64,000 bases of DNA. Source: Roseiflexus sp. (GTDB taxonomy: Bacteria > Chloroflexota > Chloroflexia > Chloroflexales > Roseiflexaceae). The stretch spans positions 87,913 through 151,912 of the forward strand of contig JANXAL010000045.1 of NCBI GenBank assembly GCA_025062325.1. Direction: 5' to 3'. Below are positions 17,310-26,575 of this stretch, in pieces (position 1 is the stretch's first letter; each line of letters starts with the position of its first letter). The notes beneath the pieces were generated by a model. It did not search any database, had not been told where the DNA came from, and saw nothing but the letters and a program-made list of their open reading frames with translations. Position numbers and translations under genes: made by a program.

Positions 17310-18322
17310 CCCACGACTTCCATGCCCGCTTTCCCTTCGTCCTGCAGGACGGCATCACCCAGTCGCTCGCTGTGCCCTGGCTGGCTGGCGAGACCAATCG
17401 CCTGCCGCCCGGCTGGCCCGACCTTGTGCAGATCGAAGATCCTGTTGCGCGGTTCGACGTTCTGGCGCAGGCGATCCTCACACCGCACCGCGAGCGCGCC
17501 CGCAGCGGCACACGCGCCCAGAGCGGCGGCTACCGGCGCTGGATCGAGCAGGACGCGCAGGCGTTCATTGCGCAGCGACGGGCGTGGATGCGACTGCTTG
17601 GGCTGGAACCGGCGCTGCCCGATCTGACCCGGCTCCCGCGCAGCGCGTGGGCGATCCAGTTTCCTTTCACCCTGCGCACGCCATATATCAGCCGCGACGA
17701 TCAGTCCTTTCACCTGCTCGACAATCCGCTCAAGAAGGAATGGGTCTTTAAGGTTCCCTACGTGGCTGCGCCGGGCTGGAAAGGCGCGCTGCGCGCAGCG
17801 ATGCGCCGGATGCGCGGCTACACCGAGCTGGAACAGGAGGCGCAAGACCAGCAGATGGTGCGTCTGTTCGGCAACGTGAGGGGAGAAGAAGTCACATTTG
17901 CTGCCGGATTCCTGCATTTCTTCCCCACATTCTTCGACCGGCTCGGTCTGGAGGTGATCAACCCGCACGACCGCGTGAAGGGCGTCGGCGAGCGGGGACC
18001 GATCCTGTTTGAGTGCGCGCCAGCCGGAGCGCAGGGGACCTTTACGCTCCTGTACGTTCCCCTCGGTGCGCAGGTTGACGATGCGGAGATTGCCAGCGAC
18101 CTCGCAGCCGTCGCCGGCGGCATCCGCCGCATGCTCGTCGATGACGGCTTTGGCGCAAAGACCAGCAGCGGATTCGGCACGGCGGAGGAAACGTTGCCGG
18201 GTGAAGGTCAACTTGCCGTCGCGACTGCCCCGCTGCACCCGCCCGAACGGAGAATGTTCCGCTCCCTGACTGAACTGCTTGAACGGGCAACAGCAGCAGC
18301 GCAGGCGCTGCGCGGAACGTAG
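17306..18322 (+). CDS. cmr6: Type III CRISPR RAMP protein Cmr6-like
   Basis: A 338-residue RAMP with Cmr6 features: APGWKGALRAAMRRM (the SSIKGALR-type helix, about residue 155-170), FLHFFPTFFDRLGLEVINPH followed by GERGPILFE (the Cmr6 'LEVDILNPH...NPIPI' region), and a C-terminal Gly-rich loop, FGAKTSSGFG, near residue 285. Cmr6 caps the 3' side of the Cmr backbone with Cmr1. The ATG at 17306 is preferred to one five codons upstream because it forms the ATGA overlap used throughout this operon and starts the conserved protein. Confidence 0.8.
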   Translation: MTHDFHARFPFVLQDGITQSLAVPWLAGETNRLPPGWPDLVQIEDPVARFDVLAQAILTPHRERARSGTRAQSGGYRRWIEQDAQAFIAQRRAWMRLLGLEPALPDLTRLPRSAWAIQFPFTLRTPYISRDDQSFHLLDNPLKKEWVFKVPYVAAPGWKGALRAAMRRMRGYTELEQEAQDQQMVRLFGNVRGEEVTFAAGFLHFFPTFFDRLGLEVINPHDRVKGVGERGPILFECAPAGAQGTFTLLYVPLGAQVDDAEIASDLAAVAGGIRRMLVDDGFGAKTSSGFGTAEETLPGEGQLAVATAPLHPPERRMFRSLTELLERATAAAQALRGT

Positions 18323-18398
18323 GATACGCTCTGCATGGCTTCGCCAACAGGCTGACGCACAGGCGCAAAGCATATGATGGCGCGCTTCGCCTGATCCG

Positions 18399-18427
18399 CG
18401 AAAATCCGTCTCAATCCGTGCAGATCC

Positions 18428-18432
<5 letters not shown>
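18399..18432. repeat. Partial ATCCG dispersed repeat at the HEPN remnant
   Basis: GATCCGCGAAAATCCGTCTC followed by AATCCGTGCAGATCCGTGT is a right half of the dispersed palindrome. It ends exactly where similarity to a HEPN C terminus begins, so insertion or recombination here may have removed the 5' part of that gene. Confidence 0.65.
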
Positions 18433-19033
<601 letters not shown>

Positions 19034-19041
19034 GGGCAATC

Positions 19042-21870
19042 ATGTATCAACTCGACATTCTCGCGCAACACCGCGATGCGCTGCTGCTAGCGGAGGTGGC
19101 GGGGTGGGTGCATGACTGGCAGAAGTGCATTGATATGAAGGCGGCGTCCGATTGGGAGAAAGGTTCTAAAGTAGATAAAAGTAAGATACATCAATGGAAG
19201 AAAAGAGGTAGCATCTTCAATCCAGGAGACTTCTCTTCCTGTCTCCAAAATCTGACTCTTAATCTTTGTGCGAGCCATGGCGATCTCAAAACAATAGTTG
19301 AGATAGGGAGTAAGCCTTCAAGAGCGAGACAATCCAACAATCTTCTCGAACAGGTTTTGGGAAAATCACACGACGCCGCCCATGTAGAAAAAGAACTTGG
19401 AGACCGCGAAAATGTACACCTCGCTACGGATTGGCTCTCATCACCATTTGGAATGGAAGATGTACAGCCTGATAACCTCCTCGCACGTCTCCTGGGCAAA
19501 CCAAAAAGTTTTCTTCAGGGACTCACATCTCAGTCCAGGAGCGATTTTCTCGCCGCACTGAGAGAAGTCTTTTCCGAAGCGTGGGGCGACACACGCCGTC
19601 CAATCAACGAAGTCACGCTCTGGGACTGGTCTTCGATTGTTGCGCCACTGTACAAAGCGGAACTGGCTCGTTGCGTTCTCACCAGCACTAGCCGTCAATA
19701 TAGCGATATTGCCTGGCGCCTCCTCAGCGTCCGCATCAATGGACTGGACTATCTGCTTGCTGTCTCCAGCATTCCCGACCTGCTAGCGCGCAGGGAATTG
19801 TTGAAGGATGCCTGGGATCGGGTGCAACGCCTGCTAGAAGAGACCTACCCTATGGGGCTTGAGGTCTATCGGGATGAAAACGGACCGGTCTTCGTCGTGC
19901 CGGATATTGATAATCTTCTTCAAAATGCACAGGTCAAAGGCGCTCCTTTGGAAAAGCTCATTCTGTCGGAGTTTGCTCAAGGTACTGTGCGAGGAAATGC
20001 TGCTCTCGCCATTTCTGGAGAAATCATTCCTGAACCATTCGCCGATCCGAAACCCTGGAAAGGTCAGCCAGCGTCGCAGGAACTGCCGCCAATTGCAGAC
20101 CATCTGAAGCGCCAGCCCGCAACTGCCGCCGATCCGGTCTGGCTCGATAGTATCTGGCAGAACCACTACGATGAGATCTGCACCGTCTGCGGTCTGCGCC
20201 CGCAGGGACCAGGCGCAAAAGCCAAAGGGCGCAATCTGTGCGATGTGTGCGAGCAACGTCGCGCCGATCGCGCCAGAGACTGGCGGACTCAGTGGCTGTC
20301 TACCACCATCTGGCTCGATGAGGTCGCTGATGACAATGGCCGCCTTGCGCTGATCGTCGGTTCGTTCGACCTGACGCACTGGCTGTCCGGCGATTGCGTG
20401 CGTTCGCTGCTGGTTCGCGAACCGAACGATCAGAATGGCCGTCACGCTGATAAAGTCGCCAAAAACCCATCCTTCGCCCGTTTGCGTCGCATCTGGGAAA
20501 CCACCCGCGCCTTCTGGCAGGAAGTCGGTCCGACCGACGACACGCGACGGTTGCAGGACTCGGTCATCGGGCAGCATACCGGACCTGCCGGATCCCGTCT
20601 GGAGATATCGGGCCGGTTGCAGCCCGCAACGCCAGGCGCCCGTCTTGAACCATATCACGCTTATGAGCTTGTCCTTCCTGGCGACGTCAGCCTCAGCGCG
20701 CTCTGGGATGGGCAACAATTCATCACGTGTGATCATCTGCCCTATTTCAGCAAGCGAATGCGATCAGATATCCAAGAGGCGCTGCGATCTGGTCTCGAAA
20801 TCAAAATCGAAGTTCCTGGCGGTTACGGCACGACCAGAACGTATTGGGGGACCGTTACCGTCGCTTCAACGTCGAGATCAAGCAGCCCCTTCATTCGCGC
20901 CGTCCCCCTCCTCGCCGAGCCGCGCGTCTTTCTGGCGCTTGTTCCCGCCGACCGGGCGCTCGAGGTCGTCGGCGCGATCAAGACGAAGTACGAGCGCGAG
21001 ATGGGCAAGGTGCGCAACCGGTTGCCACTGCACCTCGGCGTGGTCTTTGCGCCATGGCGCGCGCCGCTGCGCGCCGTGCTCGACGCCGGTCGGCAGATGC
21101 TGCGCCAGCGCGCCAGTGCACAGGGATGGGAAGTCGTCTGTTGCGCGCGCAAGACCGTGAACAAGGGCGACCCGCTCCCTTCGCGCTTTCATCCCGACCA
21201 GCAGGGGCAATTCGCCGAATGGTTCGAGGTGACGCTCAAAAACGCCGATCACCGGGTGACGTGGCATGTTCCCGCCCTCATGGGCGATGGGCAGACCGAA
21301 GACCTGTGGTATCCGTATGTGTTCCTCGACGTGAGCGCCGAACCGACCGACCGCACCCGTCGTTTCCAGGCGCGCAATCCGTGGAGCGGGCAGGACGGCT
21401 GGCTGATCCATGCCTCCGAACTGCAACCAGGCGACCGGGTCTTTTTCACCCCGTCCACCTTTGACTTTGAGTTCCTCGATACGACGGCGCGCCGCTTCGA
21501 TGTGCACTACGACGATCAGGGTCGCCGTCCGCGCCGCACGCGCCCGTTCTATCTGGAAGACCTGGAACGGCTTGAGGAGTTGTGGGGCGTGATGAAGCGC
21601 CTGTCGCGCACCCAGCGCCATCAGGTCGTCCGCACCATCGAGGAGACGCGCGAACTCTGGTTTGGCGCGGATCATGAATGTCGCTCACCGTCCGATCCAA
21701 CCTTCAGGCAATTCGTCGCCGATACGCTGGCGGGCGCGGAATGGCCGAAGGAGAAGCCGTGGAAAGCGCTGCCTGATCGACAGCGCGAGCAACTGATCGA
21801 GTCCGGCGTGCGCGGCGAGTTGACCGACTGGTTTGAACTGCACGAGCAGATTCTCAAGGAGGAGGAATGA
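19042..21870 (+). CDS. csx11: Csx11-family Cas10-like large subunit of a type III effector
   Basis: A 942-residue protein with an N-terminal HD-type motif, GWVHDWQK (His24-Asp25). A zinc-finger follows with Cys380-x2-Cys383 and Cys400-x2-Cys403. The C-terminal half contains LALVPADRALEVVGAIKTKY followed by RNRLPLHLGVVFA, characteristic of Csx11. The Cas10 palm GGDD motif is absent: VPAD (634-637) occupies the comparable place. Cyclic oligoadenylate synthesis is therefore unlikely, while HD-dependent DNA cleavage remains possible. Start chosen at the ATG at 19042 rather than an upstream TTG. Its codon use in the first ~200 residues is more A+T-rich than in the rest. The stop overlaps the cmr4 ATG. 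Confidence 0.85.
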   Translation: MYQLDILAQHRDALLLAEVAGWVHDWQKCIDMKAASDWEKGSKVDKSKIHQWKKRGSIFNPGDFSSCLQNLTLNLCASHGDLKTIVEIGSKPSRARQSNNLLEQVLGKSHDAAHVEKELGDRENVHLATDWLSSPFGMEDVQPDNLLARLLGKPKSFLQGLTSQSRSDFLAALREVFSEAWGDTRRPINEVTLWDWSSIVAPLYKAELARCVLTSTSRQYSDIAWRLLSVRINGLDYLLAVSSIPDLLARRELLKDAWDRVQRLLEETYPMGLEVYRDENGPVFVVPDIDNLLQNAQVKGAPLEKLILSEFAQGTVRGNAALAISGEIIPEPFADPKPWKGQPASQELPPIADHLKRQPATAADPVWLDSIWQNHYDEICTVCGLRPQGPGAKAKGRNLCDVCEQRRADRARDWRTQWLSTTIWLDEVADDNGRLALIVGSFDLTHWLSGDCVRSLLVREPNDQNGRHADKVAKNPSFARLRRIWETTRAFWQEVGPTDDTRRLQDSVIGQHTGPAGSRLEISGRLQPATPGARLEPYHAYELVLPGDVSLSALWDGQQFITCDHLPYFSKRMRSDIQEALRSGLEIKIEVPGGYGTTRTYWGTVTVASTSRSSSPFIRAVPLLAEPRVFLALVPADRALEVVGAIKTKYEREMGKVRNRLPLHLGVVFAPWRAPLRAVLDAGRQMLRQRASAQGWEVVCCARKTVNKGDPLPSRFHPDQQGQFAEWFEVTLKNADHRVTWHVPALMGDGQTEDLWYPYVFLDVSAEPTDRTRRFQARNPWSGQDGWLIHASELQPGDRVFFTPSTFDFEFLDTTARRFDVHYDDQGRRPRRTRPFYLEDLERLEELWGVMKRLSRTQRHQVVRTIEETRELWFGADHECRSPSDPTFRQFVADTLAGAEWPKEKPWKALPDRQREQLIESGVRGELTDWFELHEQILKEEE

Positions 21871-22853
21871 CCGTCTGGAAGCGTCAGCGTTACCTCTTCA
21901 TCACTCTCGATCCGGTGCACGTGGGAACCGGCGGCTACCGGTTGGGACGGGTGGACAACAGCATTGCCCGCGAACCGGGGACGCGCGTGCCCAAGATCCC
22001 CGGCACGAGTCTCCACGGCGCCGCCCGCGCCTATGCCGCGTACCTCTACGAAACGCCCGAAGCCGCCGGGCAAAACCACGATCAGGTCAAGGAGCCAGAC
22101 AAAAATCCGGTGTGCTACACCTTCGGCTCTATCAGTCAGGGCAAAGCATACTCCGGCGTGGTCAGCATCTTTGACGCACACATCATCCTCTTCCCGGTCT
22201 ATTCGATGGTGGGACCGGTGTGGGTCAGCACGGTGGAGCGGCTGGCGGAAGCCGGGTTTATCGTCACAAAAGACGGGCAGGAACAGAAGCAGACGCCGCC
22301 TGACCTTGAGCTGAATACTGCGCTGCTCACATGGCAACGCAAAACCTCGCTTACGCTTAACCTGGGCTGGCTGATGGTCGCCTTTGGCGGGCAGGCGACC
22401 GTGGAAGCGCCGTCTGCGTGGCAGGGCGACCGCTGGAATGCAGTGAAGGGGCACATCGCCCTCGTCCAGGAGGCGCTCTTCAGCCATATCGTCAACAGCA
22501 ATCTCGAAGTGCGCACTTCGGTGAGCATTGATCCGCAGACCGGCGCGGCTCAGGAAGGTTTGCTGTTCACCTACGAAGCCATCCCCCGCGCAACGTTCCT
22601 CACTGTCGATGTGGTGCTTGACGATTATCGCGCAAATGAACAGGGATGGTTGCCGGGAACCGTGAGTAAGACCGGCAAGGGCAACAATCTCCCCGGCGAT
22701 CCCTGGTCTGGTCCGCTCGATGTCGTGCGGGCCGGTTTCGGTTTGATCGAATGGCTCGGCATCGGCGGCATGGGCACGCGCGGCTTCGGGCGGATGGCAG
22801 TTGTGGGACAGCCGCGCGAGGAGACGTATGGTGACGGAAGGACTTCTTTGTGA
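21867..22853 (+). CDS. cmr4: Type III-B CRISPR RAMP protein Cmr4 (Cas7 backbone)
   Basis: A 328-residue Cas7-type backbone subunit. Cmr4 hallmarks are HVGTGGYRLGRVDN (residues ~16-29), IPGTSLHGAARAYAA (the helix contacting crRNA), FDAHIILFPVYSMVGPVWV, RTSVSIDPQTGAAQEGLLF (the thumb loop region) and the final Gly-rich GIGGMGTRGFGRM. In Cmr complexes Cmr4 cuts target RNA every six nucleotides, using an acidic residue in the palm. The ATG overlaps the csx11 stop, so the two are translationally coupled. Confidence 0.9.
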   Translation: MTVWKRQRYLFITLDPVHVGTGGYRLGRVDNSIAREPGTRVPKIPGTSLHGAARAYAAYLYETPEAAGQNHDQVKEPDKNPVCYTFGSISQGKAYSGVVSIFDAHIILFPVYSMVGPVWVSTVERLAEAGFIVTKDGQEQKQTPPDLELNTALLTWQRKTSLTLNLGWLMVAFGGQATVEAPSAWQGDRWNAVKGHIALVQEALFSHIVNSNLEVRTSVSIDPQTGAAQEGLLFTYEAIPRATFLTVDVVLDDYRANEQGWLPGTVSKTGKGNNLPGDPWSGPLDVVRAGFGLIEWLGIGGMGTRGFGRMAVVGQPREETYGDGRTSL

Positions 22854-22875
22854 GGCTGACGCAAAGGCTCATAAT

Positions 22876-22921
22876 GGGACACGGATATGGACGGATCGGG
22901 ACGGATGCTCACGGATTGGGT
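22876..22921. repeat. Partial CGGAT dispersed repeat between cmr4 and cmr5
   Basis: GGGACACGGATATGGACGGA, then TCGGGACGGATGCTCACGGA. Only the left half of the palindrome is present. It occupies most of the 79-base gap, and the cmr5 ribosome-binding site GAGGGG follows directly. Confidence 0.65.
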
Positions 22922-22932
22922 GAGGGGCAACA

Positions 22933-23421
22933 ATGGCAAATCAGCATGTGCTCAATCTCGACTATCTGGCGGCGAGTCGAGCGCAGGCGATCATTCGTCG
23001 GATAGTCAAAAACAAGGAAACAGAGCGCGGCAAGCCTGAAGATGAACGTAAATCCGAACCGCAACTGGCTCGTGAAACTGATAACGCCGTCACCAAAGCG
23101 CTCGGCGTGCTGCAGGAGCACGGGGTGTACGCCTGTTTTCTCTACCTCCTGGCGAAAGAAAAAGACCTCGGAGGGATCATCGTCGATGAAATGCTCACTG
23201 CCTTGCAGGAGTTGAAATTTGACTGGAACAAGCCAATGAAACAAGGTCAAACCGACCTGACGCCAGAAGTTGTATTGAAGCACATAAGCGATAATGTCAC
23301 CCGTGATCTTGAGCGTCTGTTGCTGGCGAAAGAGGTGCTGGAGCAGACGCTGATCTACGCCCGTTATGGCGCGAAGGCGTGCGATGTGAGTGAGTCCCAA
23401 GGGTTTGCACAAAAAGGCTGA
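22933..23421 (+). CDS. cmr5: Type III-B small subunit Cmr5-like (Cas11)
   Basis: A 162-residue, largely alpha-helical, charged protein. The helix KALGVLQEHGVYACFLYLLA (residues ~56-75) and its place after cmr4 match Cmr5, although at 162 residues it is longer than the typical ~130. Cmr5 lines the target strand in the effector and stabilises Cmr2-Cmr4 contacts. RBS GAGGGG is 7 bases before the ATG. It is separated from cmr4 and from the next RAMP by repeat insertions, unlike the overlapping genes earlier in the operon. Confidence 0.75.
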   Translation: MANQHVLNLDYLAASRAQAIIRRIVKNKETERGKPEDERKSEPQLARETDNAVTKALGVLQEHGVYACFLYLLAKEKDLGGIIVDEMLTALQELKFDWNKPMKQGQTDLTPEVVLKHISDNVTRDLERLLLAKEVLEQTLIYARYGAKACDVSESQGFAQKG

Positions 23422-23900
23422 CGCCAGGATGCGAAGCTTTCAGGGGTAGGTTCGTTGGACATGTGCATGTGTTTTGTGCAGTGCGAGGCGTTGTTTCACC
23501 TCATCCCCCCAACCTCCTTCTCCCATGCTCTCAAGGGTAGAGTTGTTCAGGTGCAAAGGGCGTTTTCAGCGTCCCGACGCCTGTCTTTCCCTCATCCCCC
23601 CTCCCCCTTCTCCCACAGGGGGAGAAGGGGGAGGGTACGCATCCTAACGCCCAAAACAGGCGATGCAACAGAAGGGCTTGCCAAAAAATCGACACTTGTG
23701 AGCTTCTCCTGCCCTCCTTCGCCCTCCGCGTGCGGAGGGCTGGGAGGAGAAGGGGGCATGTGGTTGTCCTGATGCCCGAAACGGAGATACCACGCAGAAG
23801 CGCGCCGGAAAATCCGCCCCCGTAGGGGGGTGCGAAGACACAGAGTGTGGAGTATTCGAGGTTTTGCGTTCTTGTGTCACATGTTCCAAGGACTACTGCA
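23422..23900. repeat. Repeat-filled gap inside the CRISPR operon
   Basis: 479 bases without a gene. They contain a CCCTCATCCCCCCTCCCCC palindromic element ending at about 23635 (CCCCTTCTCCC / GGGAGAAGGGG arms), and two copies of the 'GATGCAACAGAAGGGCTTGCC' composite element (about 23655-23705 and 23770-23830). The same elements fill 47.3-48.0 kb and 58.1-58.4 kb. Confidence 0.75.
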
Positions 23901-24728
23901 ATGACCTGGCAGGCATACGAGGTGATTTTCCGCTTGCGCACGCCGCTCCACGTCGGCTGGCGCAAGGTGAGCAACCTGCAGATGACGCAGCATTACCTTA
24001 CCGGGCGCAACATCTGGGGCGCGCTCACCATGCGCCTGACCCGTGATGCTGCGCCGGGACCGGCGACCAACCCCGGGGCGTACCGGCAGATCGGCGATCA
24101 GGTTCACCAACAGCTTGCGTTGACCTACTTCTACGCGGCGCTCCAGGAAGGCAACCGCTACGATGTCGTCTTGCCCTGGGAAAACGAGAGCGCCTTCCGC
24201 CGCCGCTTTCTCTCCAGTTACGCCAGCGCAGCGTTGACCTACCCGCAACACTCGGCGGATGAGGGGTTGCTGCACGAGGTGGAGTTCATTACGCCTGCGA
24301 CCAGGGATGACGGGAAGCCGGTGTTCCTCAAGGGGTACATCTTCGAGCGGCAGGAGTGCGACCTGGCGTGGCGTCAGGCGCTCGTACGGCTGCAGATCGG
24401 CGGCGAGCGCGGCTACGGTTGGGGTGACCTCGCACTGATCGGCATCACGCCGGTCGACGACGGCAGACTGTTTGATCGCGTGACGTTCGATGGAAGCGGC
24501 GCGCGCCCGGTCATTCACGTGCAGCCACCTGCGCGCCTGCTGGCGCACACCTTCGCCGATGGCGTGGACGCCTCCGGCGCCGTCGAGCCGCTCGTTGGAC
24601 GGGAGTGGCAGTCGTATGCCGGGCAGCGCGTGGCATACACCGGCGTCGCCTTCGCTCCCGGCGCTGTCGTGGAACGGGCACAGCGTTTCATAGTGGAACA
24701 GTTCGGCATCTGGGTGTGCCAGGAGTAG
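23901..24728 (+). CDS. RAMP-superfamily protein of the Csx11 cluster (Cas5/Csx10-like)
   Basis: A 275-residue RAMP. Its N terminus, EVIFRLRTPLHVGWRKVSN, then YLTGRNIWGALTMRLTRD (residues ~30-50), gives the first strand and the S/N-x-WGAL helix. A Gly-rich loop, GGERGYGWGDL, lies at about 172-182. It does not show the Cmr3 start motif (PLDTLFFRDGR type), yet the cluster lacks any other Cas5, so this protein may fill the Cmr3 role of holding the 5' tag of the guide. The start is the ATG at 23901 (a longer frame to 23847 reads through repeat sequence). Last gene of the operon. Confidence 0.7.
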   Translation: MTWQAYEVIFRLRTPLHVGWRKVSNLQMTQHYLTGRNIWGALTMRLTRDAAPGPATNPGAYRQIGDQVHQQLALTYFYAALQEGNRYDVVLPWENESAFRRRFLSSYASAALTYPQHSADEGLLHEVEFITPATRDDGKPVFLKGYIFERQECDLAWRQALVRLQIGGERGYGWGDLALIGITPVDDGRLFDRVTFDGSGARPVIHVQPPARLLAHTFADGVDASGAVEPLVGREWQSYAGQRVAYTGVAFAPGAVVERAQRFIVEQFGIWVCQE

Positions 24729-24801
24729 GACGGACCGTTCCTGACAGGAAGCGCGTTGAGCTACGCGCCTGGTCCACAGGGCTAGTCATACTGGACTGAG
24801 C

Positions 24802-24919
24802 AGCGTAAGGGCGGGTCTCAGACCCGCCCTTACGCTTCGTCGATCCACCTGCAATGAGCGCGTCCCAGAGCGGGAGCGCTTTGTGAGAATCCGAGACCCG
24901 CCCTTACGCTTCGTCGATC
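24802..24919. repeat. 16-bp perfect hairpin and 25-bp direct repeat after the CRISPR operon
   Basis: AGCGTAAGGGCGGGTC at 24802-24817 and its exact reverse complement at 24821-24836 are separated by TCA. The right arm also starts a 25-base sequence (24821-24845) repeated exactly at 24895-24919, where it forms the coding end of the NTPase remnant. The hairpin could mark the 3' end of the operon transcript, but there is no T tract. Confidence 0.75.
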
Positions 24920-25809
24920 AACCTCCTCAACTCCTTCTTACTCAGCCCGGCGAGGAAGTCGCGCAGTTGCAGGTGCCAGAAGGCGAAGCCGCCGCCGACG
25001 CGCCGCATCAGCAGGAGGTCGCTGGCGTCGTTGAGCAACGCGGCGTAATTCCAGGGAGCGACGCCCGCATCCCAGAGCGCGACGCGCAGGGCAACGTGGC
25101 GGATGCAGGCCATGCCGCCGTGGTACAGGGCAGTAATCGTAAAGGACAACAGCAGCAAAGATACGGCGACCTCAATTCCGGCACGAAACAAGTCCGCAGA
25201 GAGCAACGAGACGATGACAACGAGCAGCAATGGGACTGCTGCCCCCACGACGCCAGCCCGCATGGCATGCCACGCTGATCGGTAGACGCCTTCGTTTGGT
25301 CGCCGCCGGTCGCGATCGTCAATCTGATCACTGACCCACCCGCCCGCCCGCCCGCCAGCCCGCCCGCCAGCCCGGAGAGCGCTCGATACGTTCGCTTCGC
25401 GCGATTATCAGGCAGCCAGTCAGGTTGCAGCCGTTCGATGTAAAACACTGGGCGTGTCGGGGGGTATCGGACGGGAACGGTGCGGCTGTTCGAGGCGGAG
25501 ACCCGGTCTCGGCAGCACAGCCTGCGGCTGGCTCTTGAGGCTGAGCGGAATCCGTTGACGGCGTTCGGGGAGCCGGTTATCGAGCTGTCTTTTGATCTCC
25601 GCCTGAACGTTCCTGAGCAGCAGCGCGCGCTGGCGCGCCAGATCGGGTCCCTCGCGTTGCGCCAGGGCGGTCAACGCCAGGGCGAGCAGAAGGAGGATGC
25701 CAGTGATGGACCATGCCAGCCAGGGGTGGGGCCGCAACCACTCAGGGAGCGAGTCGGTGGCAATGTTGACGACAATACTCCCCACAAATGAAACGATGGT
25801 CAGAAGCAA
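24904..25809 (-). pseudogene. Decayed NACHT/STAND-type signalling NTPase
   Basis: The 5' part (25809 to about 25580) encodes MLLTIVSFVGSIVVNIATDS with a second hydrophobic segment (LAWSITGILLLLALALTAL), a membrane-anchored N terminus seen before NACHT domains. The middle is missing: at about 25440 another frame gives LQPDWLPDNRAKRTYRALSG, and from about 25290 a third gives PNEGVYRSAWHAMRAG. The frame ending at 24904 has WNYAALLNDASDLLLMRRVG followed by GGFAFWHLQLRDFLAGL, the usual C terminus of this family. The P-loop and NACHT core are gone, so it is non-functional. It may once have been a sensor or defence NTPase. Confidence 0.65.
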
Positions 25810-25889
25810 CGCGATCTACCTGGCATTCAGCGCTGGCAAGCGCATCGTGCTGCCCCCTTCTCACCAGCCTCTGCGATGATCTGGTCTAT

Positions 25890-26461
25890 AATAGCACACG
25901 GATGCGCACGGATCGCGACGGATGCGCACGGGTTGAGCATCTTCCATCGCACAGGTCTGCGTCAATCCATCGCATCCGCGCGCAATAGCACACGGATGCG
26001 CACGGATCGCGACGGATGCGCACGGATTGCCTCCTAGCACCCCGATCCGTATCAATCCGTCATATCCGCGCGCAATAGCACACGGATATGCACGGATCGT
26101 GACGGATGCGCACGGATGGATCGCCTTCCATCACACAGATCTGCGTCAATCCGTCGTATCCGCGTGCGCGATAGCACACGGATGCGCACGGATCGCGACG
26201 GATGCGCACGGATGGATCGTTTTCTCCTACACATATCCGCGTTAATCCGTCGTATCCGCGTGCGCAATAGCACACGGATATGCACGGATTGCGACGGATG
26301 TGCACGGATGGATCGCCTTCCATTACACAGATCTGCGTCAATCCGTCGTATTCGCGCGCAATAGCACACGGATGCGCACGGATTGCGACGGATGTGCACG
26401 GGTTGCCTCTCAGCACCCCGATCCGTGTCAATCCGTCGTATCCGCGTGCATCCGTGTCCCC
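25890..26461. repeat. Six tandem ~94-bp palindromic repeat units
   Basis: Units begin with AATAGCACACGG or GATAGCACACGG at 25890, 25984, 26074, 26170, 26266 and 26360, with lengths 94, 90, 96, 96, 94 and about 100 bases. Each has a left half with three CGGAT boxes (ACGGATGCGCACGGATCGCG), a variable centre, and a right half of ATCCG boxes (CAATCCGTCGTATCCGCG), so each can fold back on itself. Whole units are similar end to end, with no unique spacers, so this is not a CRISPR array. Confidence 0.9.
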
Positions 26462-26575
26462 TATGACAAATCGTGCGTGACTCCCTGCTGTCCACACTGG
26501 AACGGGACGTTCAACCTTCCCACCTGCAACCTGCAACCCTTCACACCTCTTGCCCCTCGCCTCTTGCCTCCCGCG

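Noticed and set aside
25890..26461. Regular repeats that might be a CRISPR array beside the cmr/csx11 genes
   Set aside because: The units are similar along their full 90-96 bases; there are no short repeats separated by unique spacers.
26084..26536. Open frames on both strands through the tandem repeat array
   Set aside because: They translate the repeat itself (HIRVLL... and RRIDADL... periodic peptides) and have no independent support as proteins.
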